64,000 nucleotides of DNA from Linyphia triangularis (Eukaryota > Arthropoda > Arachnida > Araneae > Linyphiidae), in contig OZ021722.1 of assembly GCA_963978545.1 (NCBI GenBank), positions 8,275,401 through 8,339,400 on the forward strand, in the 5' to 3' direction. Every line of letters starts with the position of its first letter. Position 1 is the first letter of the stretch. Position numbers and translations under genes: made by a program. Positions 24,926 to 35,884 of this stretch are shown here, piece after piece. Under the pieces are notes generated by a model. That model had not been told where the DNA came from. It saw nothing but the letters and a program-made list of their open reading frames with translations, and did no database searches.

Positions 24926-25268
24926 GTGTCAATTAACTTTTCAGTTAGCTGTGTTTGAGTAACAATGACACTTTTAGCGAGATTGCGTTTTTGTATACTA
25001 AACTTCAACTTAACTTGACATCACTAGACGGTAGATCGTCACAGTGCTCATAGGTATTTAATCCATTTTGGCGGCGTGAAAGCATAATGTTCGCCAAACC
25101 ACAACCCTGTAGAGAACAAAAGACTATAAGGTTTGGCGAGAATTATGTCTTCACTCCGCCAAAATGGATTAAATACCTATGAACATTGTGACGATCTACC
25201 GTCTAAGTGATGTCTAGTTAAGTTGAAGTTTAGTATAGTAATGAACTCTCGTGGGGCCACGCAACTGG
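24926..25268 (+). mobile_element. Helitron-like 3' fragment (split by a MITE)
   Basis: Matches 30050-30152: GTGTCAATTAACTTTTCAG, GTTTGAGTAACAATGA, then after the nested MITE TAATGAACTCTCGTGGGG, a GTGG/CCAC hairpin and ACTGG|T at 25268. The 3' hairpin plus CTRR fits a Helitron end. The 5' part is missing. Confidence 0.65.
24996..25235. mobile_element. Foldback MITE, copy 1 (TA target)
   Basis: A 240-bp element that is almost one long inverted repeat, starting TACTAAACTTCAACTTAAC and ending with its complement. Flanked by TA (24994-24995, 25236-25237). The Helitron at 30120-30122 shows the empty site with a single TA, which proves insertion and the TSD. TA target suggests a Tc1/mariner-type transposase in trans. 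A second copy is at 49684-49922. Confidence 0.9.
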
Positions 25269-25870
25269 TGTAATGATTAGTTTTTAAAAATAATCTTTCT
25301 ATTAGATATAAATTCTGAGTCCTCTTTCTTAAGCAAAACAGTTATTACCTTAAGCTTTTACATAAGCTTGCTTATTACCAGTGCTAGAAGTGTGGGTAGA
25401 CGCGGGGTGACGCGTCCCCCCACTTGTCCAGAAAATACCCATGCGTCTCCCCACTTCTCAAACCACTGAAATCCATCCCCCCACTTCTTAAACTACCGAA
25501 ATCTATTCCCCCAATTTTAAAAAACTTTCAATCCGTCTAAAAACTAAAAGGGGAGGGGAAAACAAAACTAGAAATATCCATTTTCATTACTTCTACTTTT
25601 TCTGGCTGTTTGTTATTTTTTATACTTTCATTTTTGTTTTGTTTAAAGCATAGAGCAAAGAATAGGAGCAGAGGCGGCGTTTCCCATTGACCTTCATTGG
25701 AGAAAAACATTACATGTTTTGAGGCATCATGGGTAACATAATTCCAAAAGAAACAGCAAACGCCTTGCGTACTGTGTAAAATTTCGCATTTTAAAAATAG
25801 CGTTTTATCCACTAATATATGAATAAATCTCATGAAAAAATTCACATATTTTCCTTAGAATGTATACATT

Positions 25871-26113
25871 ATGCTGCATTCAGAAGAAAAGAAGAAAGTT
25901 TCGGATAATTTTATTAAATTTGACTTCAAGAAGTTCACCTATTTGTCCGTCGACGGTAAAGTGTGGGGGTTCTTCCAACACATTCTTCCCGCATCCGTGA
26001 CGGATCGTGGCCGCATCATTCGCCATACAATTACCGGTGAAATTATAAATTTGAATAAAGGAAAAAGTTTCGGCTCAACAGGTTTATTTATTTCTAACTA
26101 TTCATTAAAATAA
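25871..26113 (+). CDS. Unassigned 80-codon ORF inside the hAT
   Basis: Codes for a Lys/Phe-rich peptide. The middle (codons about 20-55) is unusually GC-rich for this window and includes VDGKVWGFFQHILP and TDRGRIIRHTITGEI. That composition suggests a real or former exon. I recognise no domain. It could be a piece of the element's own gene or of captured host sequence; chance cannot be excluded. Confidence 0.25.
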   Translation: MLHSEEKKKVSDNFIKFDFKKFTYLSVDGKVWGFFQHILPASVTDRGRIIRHTITGEIINLNKGKSFGSTGLFISNYSLK

Positions 26114-27459
26114 CAAAGAATAGTAATTTTATGTTTTTGAATAATATTTAAGAAATTCAAAAAGTAATAGCATTACAAAATATTCTTTATTAAAATTCTT
26201 TAAAAAACAACAACAATGGCAACAAAACACATAAAATATCATCTCGATCTGTCTTCATGATGCAAACAAACGTATCATATTTTTATTTGTTTTTTAGATA
26301 TTTTAAAAGGTATTTAGTTTAGTTATGAAAGAACAAATAACCCATTAGCATGAATGTACACTTTTATTAAAAAGAACTTTAACATCTTTAAAATGTTATT
26401 TTACAGGCGAACATATTCTTCCTAAGTTCACCTTTCAATAATTACAAATAAAAAAACTATTACTAGATAACGAAAAATGGAAAAATATTTAATAATGAAA
26501 ATCTCATTATTTAAGTATCATAATGCTTATTCAAATAATTGGTTTAACATTTTTTTTAAATACTGATTTAACATTTTTTTTTTAAAATCCTCCTTCCAAG
26601 ATCAAGTTTTTGTGTTGAAGCTTAAACACAGTACGTAGAATATCATGGCTTTGAAAAAGTGTAAAGAAAAATGTCATCTCTTATTTTGCATACGACTAAA
26701 ATTAATGATAATTGATAAAAATTGATAATAGCAATTTCATAAAACGGAAATCACAATTAACAAATGTTCAAGAAATTAAATTTTTTCATTATCTTTCCAA
26801 AAATTTAACATATTTTGTTAATGCATAATATTTAGCACATAATTTTAATGTATGTTATAATAACTATATTGTAGGAATTGGACAGATGTATAACATAATT
26901 ACACATTCTCAATTACATAGCTGAAAAATTTTGTATTCTTAGGTAAACATGTAAATATAACTTTCGGTTTCACTTTTTCATCTTATGGGAAACTAATTCT
27001 TTTACACAACAAGTTCTTTATGAACTGTGACTTTTATTTATTGAATGCACTGCATCATATATCATTGACTGGTTTCTTAACATTGAAACCAAAGTAGAGA
27101 ATCAACTATGTTTTTCCATTTCCGGAGAGAAGAGCACACGTGCTTTCATTCAAAACTTGATCCCCTAACGTGACTCATCCTTCCTCTCCAGAAAATACTG
27201 ACTTCACGAAAACAATTCTTAAAAATTCAGATACCTCAATTGCCTCTTCTAAAGTGGTAGTTATTAATTAATTATTAAATGGCAGTCTGTAGGCTAATTG
27301 AAATTTAATCGAAAATTCCGCGATACACACAATAATGAAGGAAAACGAAACGAGTACCCACACGAACTTTCATTTTGAAGCCATTCAAACACAAATAAAT
27401 AGTTTTAGAAACTAAAATCAATGCAAACTATAATTAGACAGTGTTAGAAAAGAACTTAC

Positions 27460-27539
27460 CTGTAAAATGAAATATTTGGAGCTGTACATACTATTTTTGA
27501 CGGGTGATTTGTACATCCAAATGCGGAGCAAGCAGCCAT
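27460..27539 (-). CDS. THAP-type zinc-finger first exon
   Basis: On the minus strand ATG at 27539 opens 26 codons plus 2 nt, beginning MAACSAFGCTNH and ending NISFY. It is followed immediately by a perfect donor CAG|GTAAGT (GT at 27459-27458). THAP DNA-binding domains start near Met with C-x(2-4)-C, and an I/V-S-F-x-R strand follows; here Cys4 and Cys9 match, and the split AG codon would supply the Arg. The rest of the C2CH finger must lie in exon 2, further left, which I could not find. It sits inside the hAT element, in a CpG-richer stretch shared with a rightward exon, so it may be an accessory gene of the element, a captured host exon, or a P-element-like piece. Confidence 0.55.
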
Positions 27540-27720
27540 TGTCTATACAAAATGCGTTTATGTTTTGGAGATCTGTGCCCCACAATTCCTCGCGCGTCTC
27601 GGTCAAGGATTTGGAGGTTTACGATCAGTCTGCTTTATCTTTGGTCTATGGTTTAAAGCAGATTCAGTCAATTTTTCTTGGAAATGCGCGGTGAGTTTCG
27701 GCGCCCGTTGTCTGGGATTA
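27540..27720. promoter_or_regulatory. Candidate bidirectional promoter in the hAT
   Basis: CpG-richer stretch (CCTCGCGCGTCTCGG near 27589, GCGCGGTGAGTTTCGGCG near 27686) between the leftward THAP exon and a rightward candidate exon. That exon ends at a GTGAGT donor (27691) and could splice to an acceptor at 27900-27901. From there an open frame runs 35 codons to TAA near 28015. The 75-aa ORF at 27467-27694 overlaps the THAP exon in antisense and is probably a shadow. Confidence 0.35.
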
Positions 27721-28137
27721 TTGAGGAGTTGATTGAAAAAGACATTTTTATTGCACTATCATTTCCTGTTTTGTCCTCGACCATTTACTTTAAAATGTTT
27801 TGTGTTTTGTTGATTATTAGTAGAAACCTGTGTATTGCCTAACTTAACCATTAACTCTTACTTCTGATTCTAAACGGTATTTGTATTCGTAATCCATCCA
27901 GTACAAAACAAGATGAGATTGATATATTTGACTTCAAAACTGTAAGAAAAATGACTCCGATACACTACCAGAACGTTGAGGAAGGAGCAGTGGAAAATGT
28001 GCAAGTGCATTAAATTGAAGAGACCACGTGGAGAGAGAATCTAGCACGTGGCAGCAACAGTAAGCAAAAACGCACTGCAGTAATGATTATCCAAAGTATT
28101 GGACATAAAATTATACGCACCTTCAGAAATACAACGA

Positions 28138-28385
28138 GTATCCATGGCTTACTTGTGAAGAACAAAAACTTGGATGCAACACATACAAAAGGCTGCTAAA
28201 AAGCTTGGAACCAGAAAAAAACATGGCTTGAAACTTTTTAACGAATGGGTAGGGTGTAACATTTTGCCACATGGAGACAAGGAATTTGACTAACGAGAAT
28301 CCTTAAGAAAGCAGATTTTTAAACACAAAACCGGTAAAACTCATAAATGTGCAGGAAAAATTATCCATGAAGCCAGACGAGAAAG
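28138..28385 (+). pseudogene. Broken TTF-type zinc-finger / hAT transposase N-terminus
   Basis: Reads YPWLTCEEQKLGCNT, shifts frame, then continues KKLGTRKKHGLKLFNEWVG, has an in-frame TAA after KEFD, then RESLRKQIFKHKTGKTHK. The order YPWL - C..C - long spacer - KH...K.H is the pattern of TTF-like zinc fingers at the start of hAT transposases and their domesticated relatives of the KIAA1586/C17orf113 kind, as I recall them. One frameshift and at least two stops mean it is dead. It is the best evidence for the coding strand of the surrounding hAT. Confidence 0.55.
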
Positions 28386-28399
28386 CTGAAAAATGCAAA

Positions 28400-29242
28400 C
28401 ATTTCCTTTAAGAAGGTAAAATATCATTTTGCAATTTTTTTACTTTTAATTTTTGAATGCACGATACAATACTTGTATATACTATCAATGCCAAAATTGT
28501 TGAAACAAATTCATCTTATCACTGTCTTCCGAGTCATGTAATCCAAAATTGTATAATTTTTTTTTTTATTTATTCCCGACTATATTTTTCAGTTTTTATC
28601 ACTAATTTTGTTTATAAATTTCTTTGAACATCAAGCAATACTGGGCATGGGATATTAGATAGTGCTAAAATTAATTAAGCATAGATTTTCTTCTTAAGAA
28701 ATATACCAAGCATGTATTGAAATGCGAAATGTAATGACACTGAGAAAAAGTTTTAAGTCACTGAAAAAAAAACTATTTAAATCATAATGTTTTAAAAATG
28801 TATTATACTACTTTGTATAAAGATATAGGTATTTTCACTTGGTCAAATTTTAACTTTGGAGGAACTAGAAAAAAAATATAAAGACAAAGTATTTAAAAAA
28901 AAAATTAGAATTCCTTATTAATTTAATTTTATGAAAGTATGCTTATTTAGAGGCAATATTTAAATCTAAATTAACAGTTATGTATATAATGTTGAATTAT
29001 TACTTCACTTCATTTCTTACTTCCTAGTAAAAAAACTAAGTCGCAGAATATTCATTAAAATAACAATAAATTTTGGACCCTTGTTCGTGTTGAAAATTGT
29101 TTCCTTTCTACTAGTTAATTGTTATTTATTTAATTGTTATAAATTTATTGTTATTAGAAACGAAATTATAAAATTTATCTTTGAGGGGGTGCACTTGTCA
29201 CTTGGCCGTCCCCCCACCTTTTTTTTCTCACTTCTACCACCG
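28400..29242. other. Non-coding 3' portion of the hAT
   Basis: AT-rich, no trace of the hAT catalytic or dimerisation domain. It ends with GGGGGTGCACTTGTCAC, the counterpart of the C-rich left subterminal sequence. Confidence 0.5.
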
Positions 29243-29478
29243 CTTATTACATAAAAGCTTTCTTAAAAAAAAATAAAAAAATAAACGTTTTAGAATTTTA
29301 GCATTTAAATTCTATTTGGGCAACAATATTAGGAGAATGAGGTCAGTTCATAAAAAAAACCTCTGTAATAGAAAGTTTTTATTTAAAAATATTCTCTGAA
29401 AAGTTCATGATTTACAAGAGTTATCATTTTTATAGATTGTATAATGTGACGAAATAAAGTCCGTAAGGATTCTTACCA

Positions 29479-30152
29479 TCTATAATAATAAAGCAAAGTG
29501 TCTGTGGATCTTTACAAAGCTACTTAAAATAGGCTTTGTGAACTGAAATTTCTACATGAGTAGTTTTAGCCCTCTAATTTGGACTTTTGAAGAACAGAAT
29601 GTAACAATTTTAATTAGTTTTTTTTAATTGACAAATATTTTACAAAAAGATTTCTAATAGGCCTACATTTCTGAAACTTTCAACATAAGTAGTTTTGGCC
29701 TTCTAATTGGACTTTTAAAAAAACACAATTTTAAAATTTTGATTAGATTTTTTAGTAAATATTTTCATAAAAAGCGACTTTAATAGACCTAGAGGTCTAA
29801 AAATTTCAACATAAATTGTCTTGTCCTTCTAATGACAAACACGATGTTAAAATTTAATTTGTTTTTTTTTAATTAATTTTTTTTTTAATGAAGTGACTTT
29901 AAATAGACGTACATCTCTGAAATTTTCAATGTAAGTAATTTTAGTTCTTTTAAGCGAGCTTATACTTGAACAGTGATGAACTTTTCAGTGAGATAGTGCT
30001 TGCGTATCACTTTTATGAACTTTTCAGAAAGGAAAGCGAGCCTGTGCTTATGTGTCAATTAACTTTTCAGTTAGCTGTGTTTGAGTAACAATGAAACTTT
30101 TAGCGAGCTTGCGTTTTTGTAGTAATGAACTTGCGTGGGGCCACGCAGCTGG
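29479..30152 (+). mobile_element. Helitron-like element, both ends present
   Basis: Starts A|TCTATAATAATAAAGC at 29479. Ends with a perfect GCGTGG-GG-CCACGC hairpin (30133-30146), then AGCTGG|T at 30152. Between them are about four diverged ~125-bp units with TTTTGGCCTTCTAATTGG phrases and a unique tail (GTTTGAGTAACAATGA). No TSD and no inverted ends, as expected for Helitrons; 674 bp, non-autonomous. It supplies the empty site for the MITE at 24996. Confidence 0.75.
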
Positions 30153-30159
30153 TGTAATG

Positions 30160-31450
30160 ATAATTATTAGGTATTTTTTTTTTTTTAAATATTTTTTGGA
30201 ATTTTGAGAATATTCATGGTTAAATTGCTATATATGCTCCATTTAAATATTTTTGGAACAATGGCAGGACTTTAAGGTATTAAACACATACAATTTTTGA
30301 TAAAATGGATACATTAGTTAAATAATAATACTTAATATTAAATAATAATAGTTAAATAATAATACTTAATATTAAATAATAATAGTTAAATAATAATACT
30401 TAATATTAAATAATAATAGTTAAATAATAATACTTAATATTAAATAATAATAGTTAAATAATAATACTTAATATTAAATAATAATAGTTAAATAATAATA
30501 CTTAATATTAAATAATAATAGTTAAATAATAATACTTAATATTAAATAATAATAGTTAAATAATAATACTTAATATTAAATAATAATAGTTAAATAATAA
30601 TACTTACATTTAAAAAAAAAATCACATCAGGAAATTTTACTTTCAATTACCCATATGTTTAAATAGGGTAATGAAAGTAGAGCATTCAGTTTTTTTTCCT
30701 TTTTTTTTTTTTTCCGCTACACGTTTTGGAACATACTGTTTTTAAAAAAGTGGTCAAGAAAAAATGTGTGTCCTGTGGCCTACGATTTTCAAGTTTTATT
30801 TACTAGTAAGGGGTGGCTATAGGACCTGTCATAGAGAGTTTCGTCAAAATTGGGCATATGCATACTGTAACTGCCATTGTAAAAGTTATGTTTTTCAGCA
30901 ATTGCAAAAAAAAAATGGCTCGAACTATTTTGATCAAAACTGCTGTGGTAATGCTTTCTAAGGTGTTCTAAACTAAACTCAGTAGCGTAACAGCCCCTTT
31001 GGGGGGGGGGGGGAGAGCTTGACCCTCTGTGCCCAAACCAGCTTACTTGACCTGGGCGCCGTACAGCAATGTTCTAAACAATCCCACCCCCGAAATTTAC
31101 ATAGAAAAGCGACAAAAGCGTAAAGGGTTGAAAAACGAATGTCTTGAGCATAGAATTCTCTTCTTTTCAGTATCGAGTATCGCCCTTCAATGTCTGTTTC
31201 TTCTGTTTCTCACTTACAAGAAAGAATAATGTAATATTTATCGGAAAAACATATCAGTAATATCGTCATTTTGCGTGTTTTTTTTTTTTATAGTATAATA
31301 ACCATCGCCAAACTGAGCATTTTTTTTTAAATAATGAAAATAAAAGCTACAAAATTAAGTTATTAAAGTTACACCGATCCATGGCTTATATAGATGCAGT
31401 GATAATGCAGTATTAAGTGTAATTGAAAGTTGCGTGATTCTCACATCTCT
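30160..31450 (+). repeat. Dispersed repeat family C, longest copy
   Basis: Carries the phrases listed for the 18956 copy and continues with AAATTTACATAGAAAAGCG, TTGAGCATAGAATTCTC and CACTTACAAGAAAGAATAAT, which recur at 58830-59110 and 50870-51250. It is interrupted by the 34-bp minisatellite. A G run is at about 31003-31012. Class unknown, no coding. Confidence 0.6.
30311..30604 (+). repeat. 34-bp minisatellite
   Basis: Roughly 8.5 near-identical units of TTAAATAATAATACTTAATA..., period 34 bp (checked at 30331, 30365, 30399). It sits within family C sequence. The uniformity implies recent expansion. Confidence 0.95.
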
Positions 31451-31472
31451 AGTTTCTACTCCGTCTGTGCTG

Positions 31473-31519
31473 CCTGCGGGCCTCAAAAAAAGTTGTGAAG
31501 AGCTATCACGGCCCGCAGG
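31473..31519. repeat. GC-rich hairpin
   Basis: CCTGCGGGCC (31473-31482) and its exact complement GGCCCGCAGG (31510-31519) with a 27-nt loop, in otherwise AT-rich DNA. Possibly an old hAT terminus or a solo foldback. Confidence 0.6.
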
Positions 31520-31680
31520 CCACACTTAGTGGTAAACACTGTTTTATACGCTTTAGATTTGTTTTCAAAAACAGTATGTCATAAAGACGAATGAAATGCC
31601 AATTAATGGATTAGGTTAATCAGATAAAATTGGAAAACTGGATGAAATTATTCAAGGAAATGAACTTATGAAATAATTAA

Positions 31681-31682
<2 letters not shown>

Positions 31683-31721
<39 letters not shown>
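31683..31721 (+). repeat. Poly(A) run of about 39
   Basis: Long pure A tract. It could be the tail of a retroposed copy, but no TSD or LINE/SINE body was recognised next to it. Confidence 0.8.
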
Positions 31722-31724
<3 letters not shown>

Positions 31725-33599
31725 ATAATTCCCACAAAATTCAAATTAATAATTTGTACAAATGAACACATAATTCAAATTAGTAATTAATTCAAATTAT
31801 TTATGAGTTGAATTACAGTAAAACCCCGATTATCCGAACCCCGGTTATCCGAGTTTCCACTTTAACCGAGCCAGATAATATTTCTTCAATTTTTTTTTTA
31901 CCCCTGATATTTTCCTTTTTCAAAACTAGTACCGAAAAAAATTGGTACTTGATCTCTCAAACACTCAAGAAAACAAAATGTTTACATTCCTTTTCATTGT
32001 ATGATACTGCTCCTCCTATCGAGTCGCTTAAGGCTTAAGCCCATATAGCACACATCCTCCCAAGGAAGTCCCTTGGAAGTCACTATTCCTCCCTGGGACT
32101 CCGAATGACACTTTGGGGAAGTCCTAGGGAGGGAGGCAAAAGGAGGTCCTAGGGAGTAACATCCCAAATAGATTCCTGGGAGGTATATCCGAGGGATGTT
32201 CATCCTAGGGAACTCCCAGGGAAGCATATCCTTGGGATCAGCATCCCGAATTTCTCCCTGGGTTGTCCCTTGTTTGTGGAAATGATTGTGTTTATTAAGC
32301 TCAATTAAACTGAATATTTTAGGATATTTTTATGACTCAAAATAACCTAAGACTATATGATGGAAATTGACGCACATTGGTAAACAACTACTCCGTTTGT
32401 ATGAAAAAAATGATAAAACTTGGTGAATCTGTGATAAACAATTTGGCAAATCTGTGACAAAATTAAACAATTTGTCAATACTAGAGTGTAATGCTTACAT
32501 ATCTTTAAATATTTCTTAAATATACTTGTTTGAACATTTTCATTTTGAAAATGGTTCATATTCATTTTAAAAGTGTTTGCGATAAAACATTTTATTTCAA
32601 ATTTAAGAATGAAAAAAATTTGAATATAAAAGATTGTCTAACTGCGCCAAGTGTGCGTAAAAATGCCAAATGTGACTAGCAACTTGGCGATTTCGGCTAC
32701 GCTCTTTTCTGTGTTTGTTGTAAATATAGCAACCTAATTTGGCAGATGGTTTTCAACAACTTTGCCAATTCGCCATTTCACCTCGCCAGCGAACCAGAAT
32801 TTTAAAAATGTTTTTTCTGAATTGGTTTACAGATTATTTTTAGGTGAGTAAATGTTATTTTTCCTTCCTTTAATATATCTCAATTGCTGCTAGGGTAAGT
32901 CATTATTTTAATTCAAAAACATAGGCACTGACGGCGAGGAAATGAGTGAGAAAGAACAGAAAAGGCTTACCCTTTAATTATATTGTTGCATTTTTTAAGT
33001 AGGTAAGTATTCCAGTTTTAATTTTTATCGACAGTATTATGAATATTACTTCATGTATTATGAATGTTCATTTATCAAATAAATGAAACTCATTTTAGGA
33101 AAATTCTTAACAGTAATTTTGGTATGTAAGGATTATCACGTCCATCTAATTATGTGATTGTTTTGTTTTGAAACCACCGACTGTCTATTTCTGCCACTTA
33201 TAAAGTGCTTAACACAGCCAAATACGTCTCGTAATTTTGAGCATCTAGAAGAATACGAGATCGAAATCTTCTAGCTAATTATGTGATCTATAGGCTATCC
33301 ATTGTTTTGAGTGTTTTGTAGAGCTAAGTTTAGTTAGAATGCAAAAGGCAAATTTAATGTTATTTTTTATACACGAGGCCTATTAATGTCCATGTGTTGG
33401 CTCTACAATTACGTGCTCAATGGTTCATTTTTCTTTCATAATTACTTTTTTGCCTTGGAAACTCCATTTGCTCATATCCTGATTACTTGATTTTCCCCCG
33501 TCCCTGTTATTTAAACTTTTTTTTAGGAATTTAAAAATGCAATCGTGACAGAAAATGAATAAATGAAGCAGCGAGTTCTGAACTCAATAACTGGTTGTT

Positions 33600-34240
33600 G
33601 CTATGAAAGTGAGAATATCAAAAGGTTACAATAAAAAATTAGCCATCGATATTCCTCATAAACTGCCAAGTTTATTGCGGCTTTAGTCAAATCAAATAAA
33701 ATTAAACTATTCAGTTGTGAATTGCAAATATGGTACAGATGTTAAATTGGACATTTCTTAAGCGTGATTTTATTTACTTGTATTTTTTGTGTGTTGATAA
33801 TGTGGTTTCTAGAAATGCTGAGAATATCTAAGGGTTACAACAAGAAATTAGTCGCTGAAATTCCTTAAAATAACCAAGTGTCTTTATTGCGGCTGTAATC
33901 AAATAAAATGAAATGAAACTATTCAGCTGTGAATTGCAAGCACGGTACAGATGTAATATCTGGCATTTCTTGAGCGTGATTTTATTTTTGCGGGTTTTCT
34001 TTTTTAATTTTTTTTATTATTGATAAATGCGGTCTCTGGCAATGCTGAGAATATCGAAAAGTTACAGTAAGAAATTAGCCGCTGAAATTCCTTACAAATA
34101 ACCAAGTGTCTTTATTGCGGCTGTAGTAAAATGAAATGAAACTATTCAGCTGTGAATTGCAAAGGAAATTTCTTAGGTGTGATTTTATTTGGTATTTTTT
34201 TTTATTGTTGATAAATGTTTTTTCTGGAAACGGATTTTAT
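33600..34240 (+). repeat. ~220-bp tandem repeat, three copies
   Basis: Units anchored on TATTGCGGCT at 33673, 33885 and 34113 (spacing 212 and 228 bp), each with TTACAA..AAATTAG, ACTATTCAG.TGTGAATTGCA and GTGATTTTATTT. The last unit is shortened. It lies about 1.5 kb inside the left end of the 7.25-kb element. Confidence 0.85.
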
Positions 34241-34967
34241 TTTAACTTAATTTTATTATTATTTATATTTGAATGGTTTTTTGAATTGTTTTTTTCGACG
34301 ATTTTTCTGATTGCCTAATGTCTATGCTGCATGTGTTCCAGTAATATTAATTATTTTGAAGAAAAAAAATTTAAATTTCATTGAGTAATTCTGGTATTAA
34401 AAGAATTAAATGTTTCAAATTCAGAGAAAATTTTGTTTATTACAGTTAATAAATGGTACGCAAAGTCTACAAATAAAGTATTTTTGTACATGGATTAGCC
34501 TTCTCTCAACCATATAGGAAGTTAGAAGTGCTATTATTATGACTGTTTTACCCGCTTTACACAAATTCATCTTGTGAGGTCAAGTGCTTCGCACACTGAC
34601 ATTAATTTTTAAGATCTTCTTAGTTTAACCAGACTGTCTGTTCTACTAAGTAACCTTTTTTTATTATGGATGTATCTCTTATTGGCTGCTCTTTTAAATG
34701 TTGCACGTGCAACATTTAAAAACCTTTTGTTGCACGTGTGGCAGAAAAATCTAAAGCAACTAATATTTTCATTATATTTACCCTATGGTGGAACAATGAC
34801 GCAACCTAAGAAAATTTCAAATTGGTTTCCCTATAAACTTAACAACGCCTATCAATTTAGAAGTAGCATAATGTTGTGATACACTTCAGTTTTTGTTCTC
34901 CCTGGTATGCTACATATTCCTTGATATGATGTACATCGTTTTTTTACAAATTTGCAGTTATTTTATT

Positions 34968-35516
34968 TAGGGTTGCACCGAACAGTTATTTTGGCCGAAT
35001 AACGAATATTCAATCTATGGACAAGCCAAATACTGAATATTCAGCCGCCCGAATATCTGATGTATTGTTTCATATAAAACTTGTCTTATTTACTACTTAT
35101 AATAAAAAATAGGATTATTTTATATTATAAAAACATAGATGATTGGACCTTCATGAATGACAATTTTCTTAAGGTTACCTAACAAAAACAACGTTTCTTG
35201 TATCTTTAAACTATTCAAAAAGGCACATCTTATGTCGTAGGAAAATTCAAGGGTCAATGCATTCCCTGAAATTCGTAAAAAAGAAAGAAAAAAAAAACAT
35301 TGTAAAATTGCTGTGGATGTGCCTTATATGGTTTGACATTTTAAAAAATATTGTATAATGAAAATAAAATCATATTTCTATAGAGTGGTATTCTGTGATA
35401 ATGATTAATTGGCAATAAAAAGGAAAAAAATGTATTCGGCTGCCTAAAATCCAGATATTCGGCCAATCTGAATATTCGGTTCAATGGCCAAATACCGAAT
35501 ATTCGGTGCATCCCTA
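34968..35516. mobile_element. hAT MITE with ATATTCGG-rich termini
   Basis: Exact 8-bp TSD ATTTTATT (34960-34967 and 35517-35524). Ends TAGGGTTGCACCGAA and TTCGGTGCATCCCTA, with several GAATATTCGG phrases at each end. Length 549 bp, no coding capacity. These termini are typical of a widespread hAT MITE type. Confidence 0.9.
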
Positions 35517-35589
35517 ATTTTATTGTTCTGCCACAACTACATTATAATTTAAGTTTTTGTGATTAATATCAATTTTGTTTAATTTTCTT

Positions 35590-35880
35590 TCTTTTGACCA
35601 AGGAGCTCAAAAAATTGAAACTGCACCTTGAAGGAGAAAACATAGTCTTTGATGGGGAAGGATTGAACCAGATACATCAGCCTCATCTTTCCCACCACTG
35701 GTGAACATCACCAACATTGGAGTAACGCCACCACATCTTCGTTCTACATTCTGATCTTGAGTTTGTGATATGTGGACTCAACAATTAGGTGTCCCTGCTT
35801 CTGACATGATGCTGTTTGTGCTCACCCACCTCTGCAATAACTTCTCAACCAACTGACTATTTGTTGACAACCTGTTTTTA
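35590..35880 (+). other. GC-richer, exon-like segment of unknown origin
   Basis: Follows a pyrimidine-rich stretch ending CCAAG. The frame opens with GAGCTC and reads 32 codons rich in Leu, Lys and His before a stop. Composition is unlike its surroundings. It might be a captured host exon within the 7.25-kb element or the edge of a SINE-linked unit; no family match. Confidence 0.25.
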
Positions 35881-35884
35881 TGCC

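Larger units (their letters stand above)
25379..29242. mobile_element. Complete hAT element, 3.86 kb
   Basis: Exact 8-bp TSD CTTATTAC (25371-25378 and 29243-29250). Ends are CAGTGCTAGAAGTG and its imperfect inverse CACTTCTACCACCG, followed inside by CCCCCCAC. Just inside the left end, 25416-25536 holds four tandem units of about 30 bp (CCCCCACTTCT... AAATCCAT), likely transposase-binding subterminal repeats. Inside are a broken TTF-type zinc-finger ORF on + (28138-28385), a THAP-type exon on - (27460-27539) and an unassigned ORF (25871-26113). No intact transposase remains. Confidence 0.85.

Noticed and set aside
27467..27694. 75-aa + ORF over the THAP exon
   Set aside because: Antisense to the THAP-type exon, no recognisable domain; the minus reading has Cys spacing and a perfect donor.
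30311..30604. CRISPR-like regular repeat
   Set aside because: Units are contiguous 34-bp repeats with no spacers; it is a minisatellite in a eukaryotic context.
31683..31721. Poly(A) run as a retrogene tail
   Set aside because: No intron-less coding sequence, no TSD upstream or downstream.
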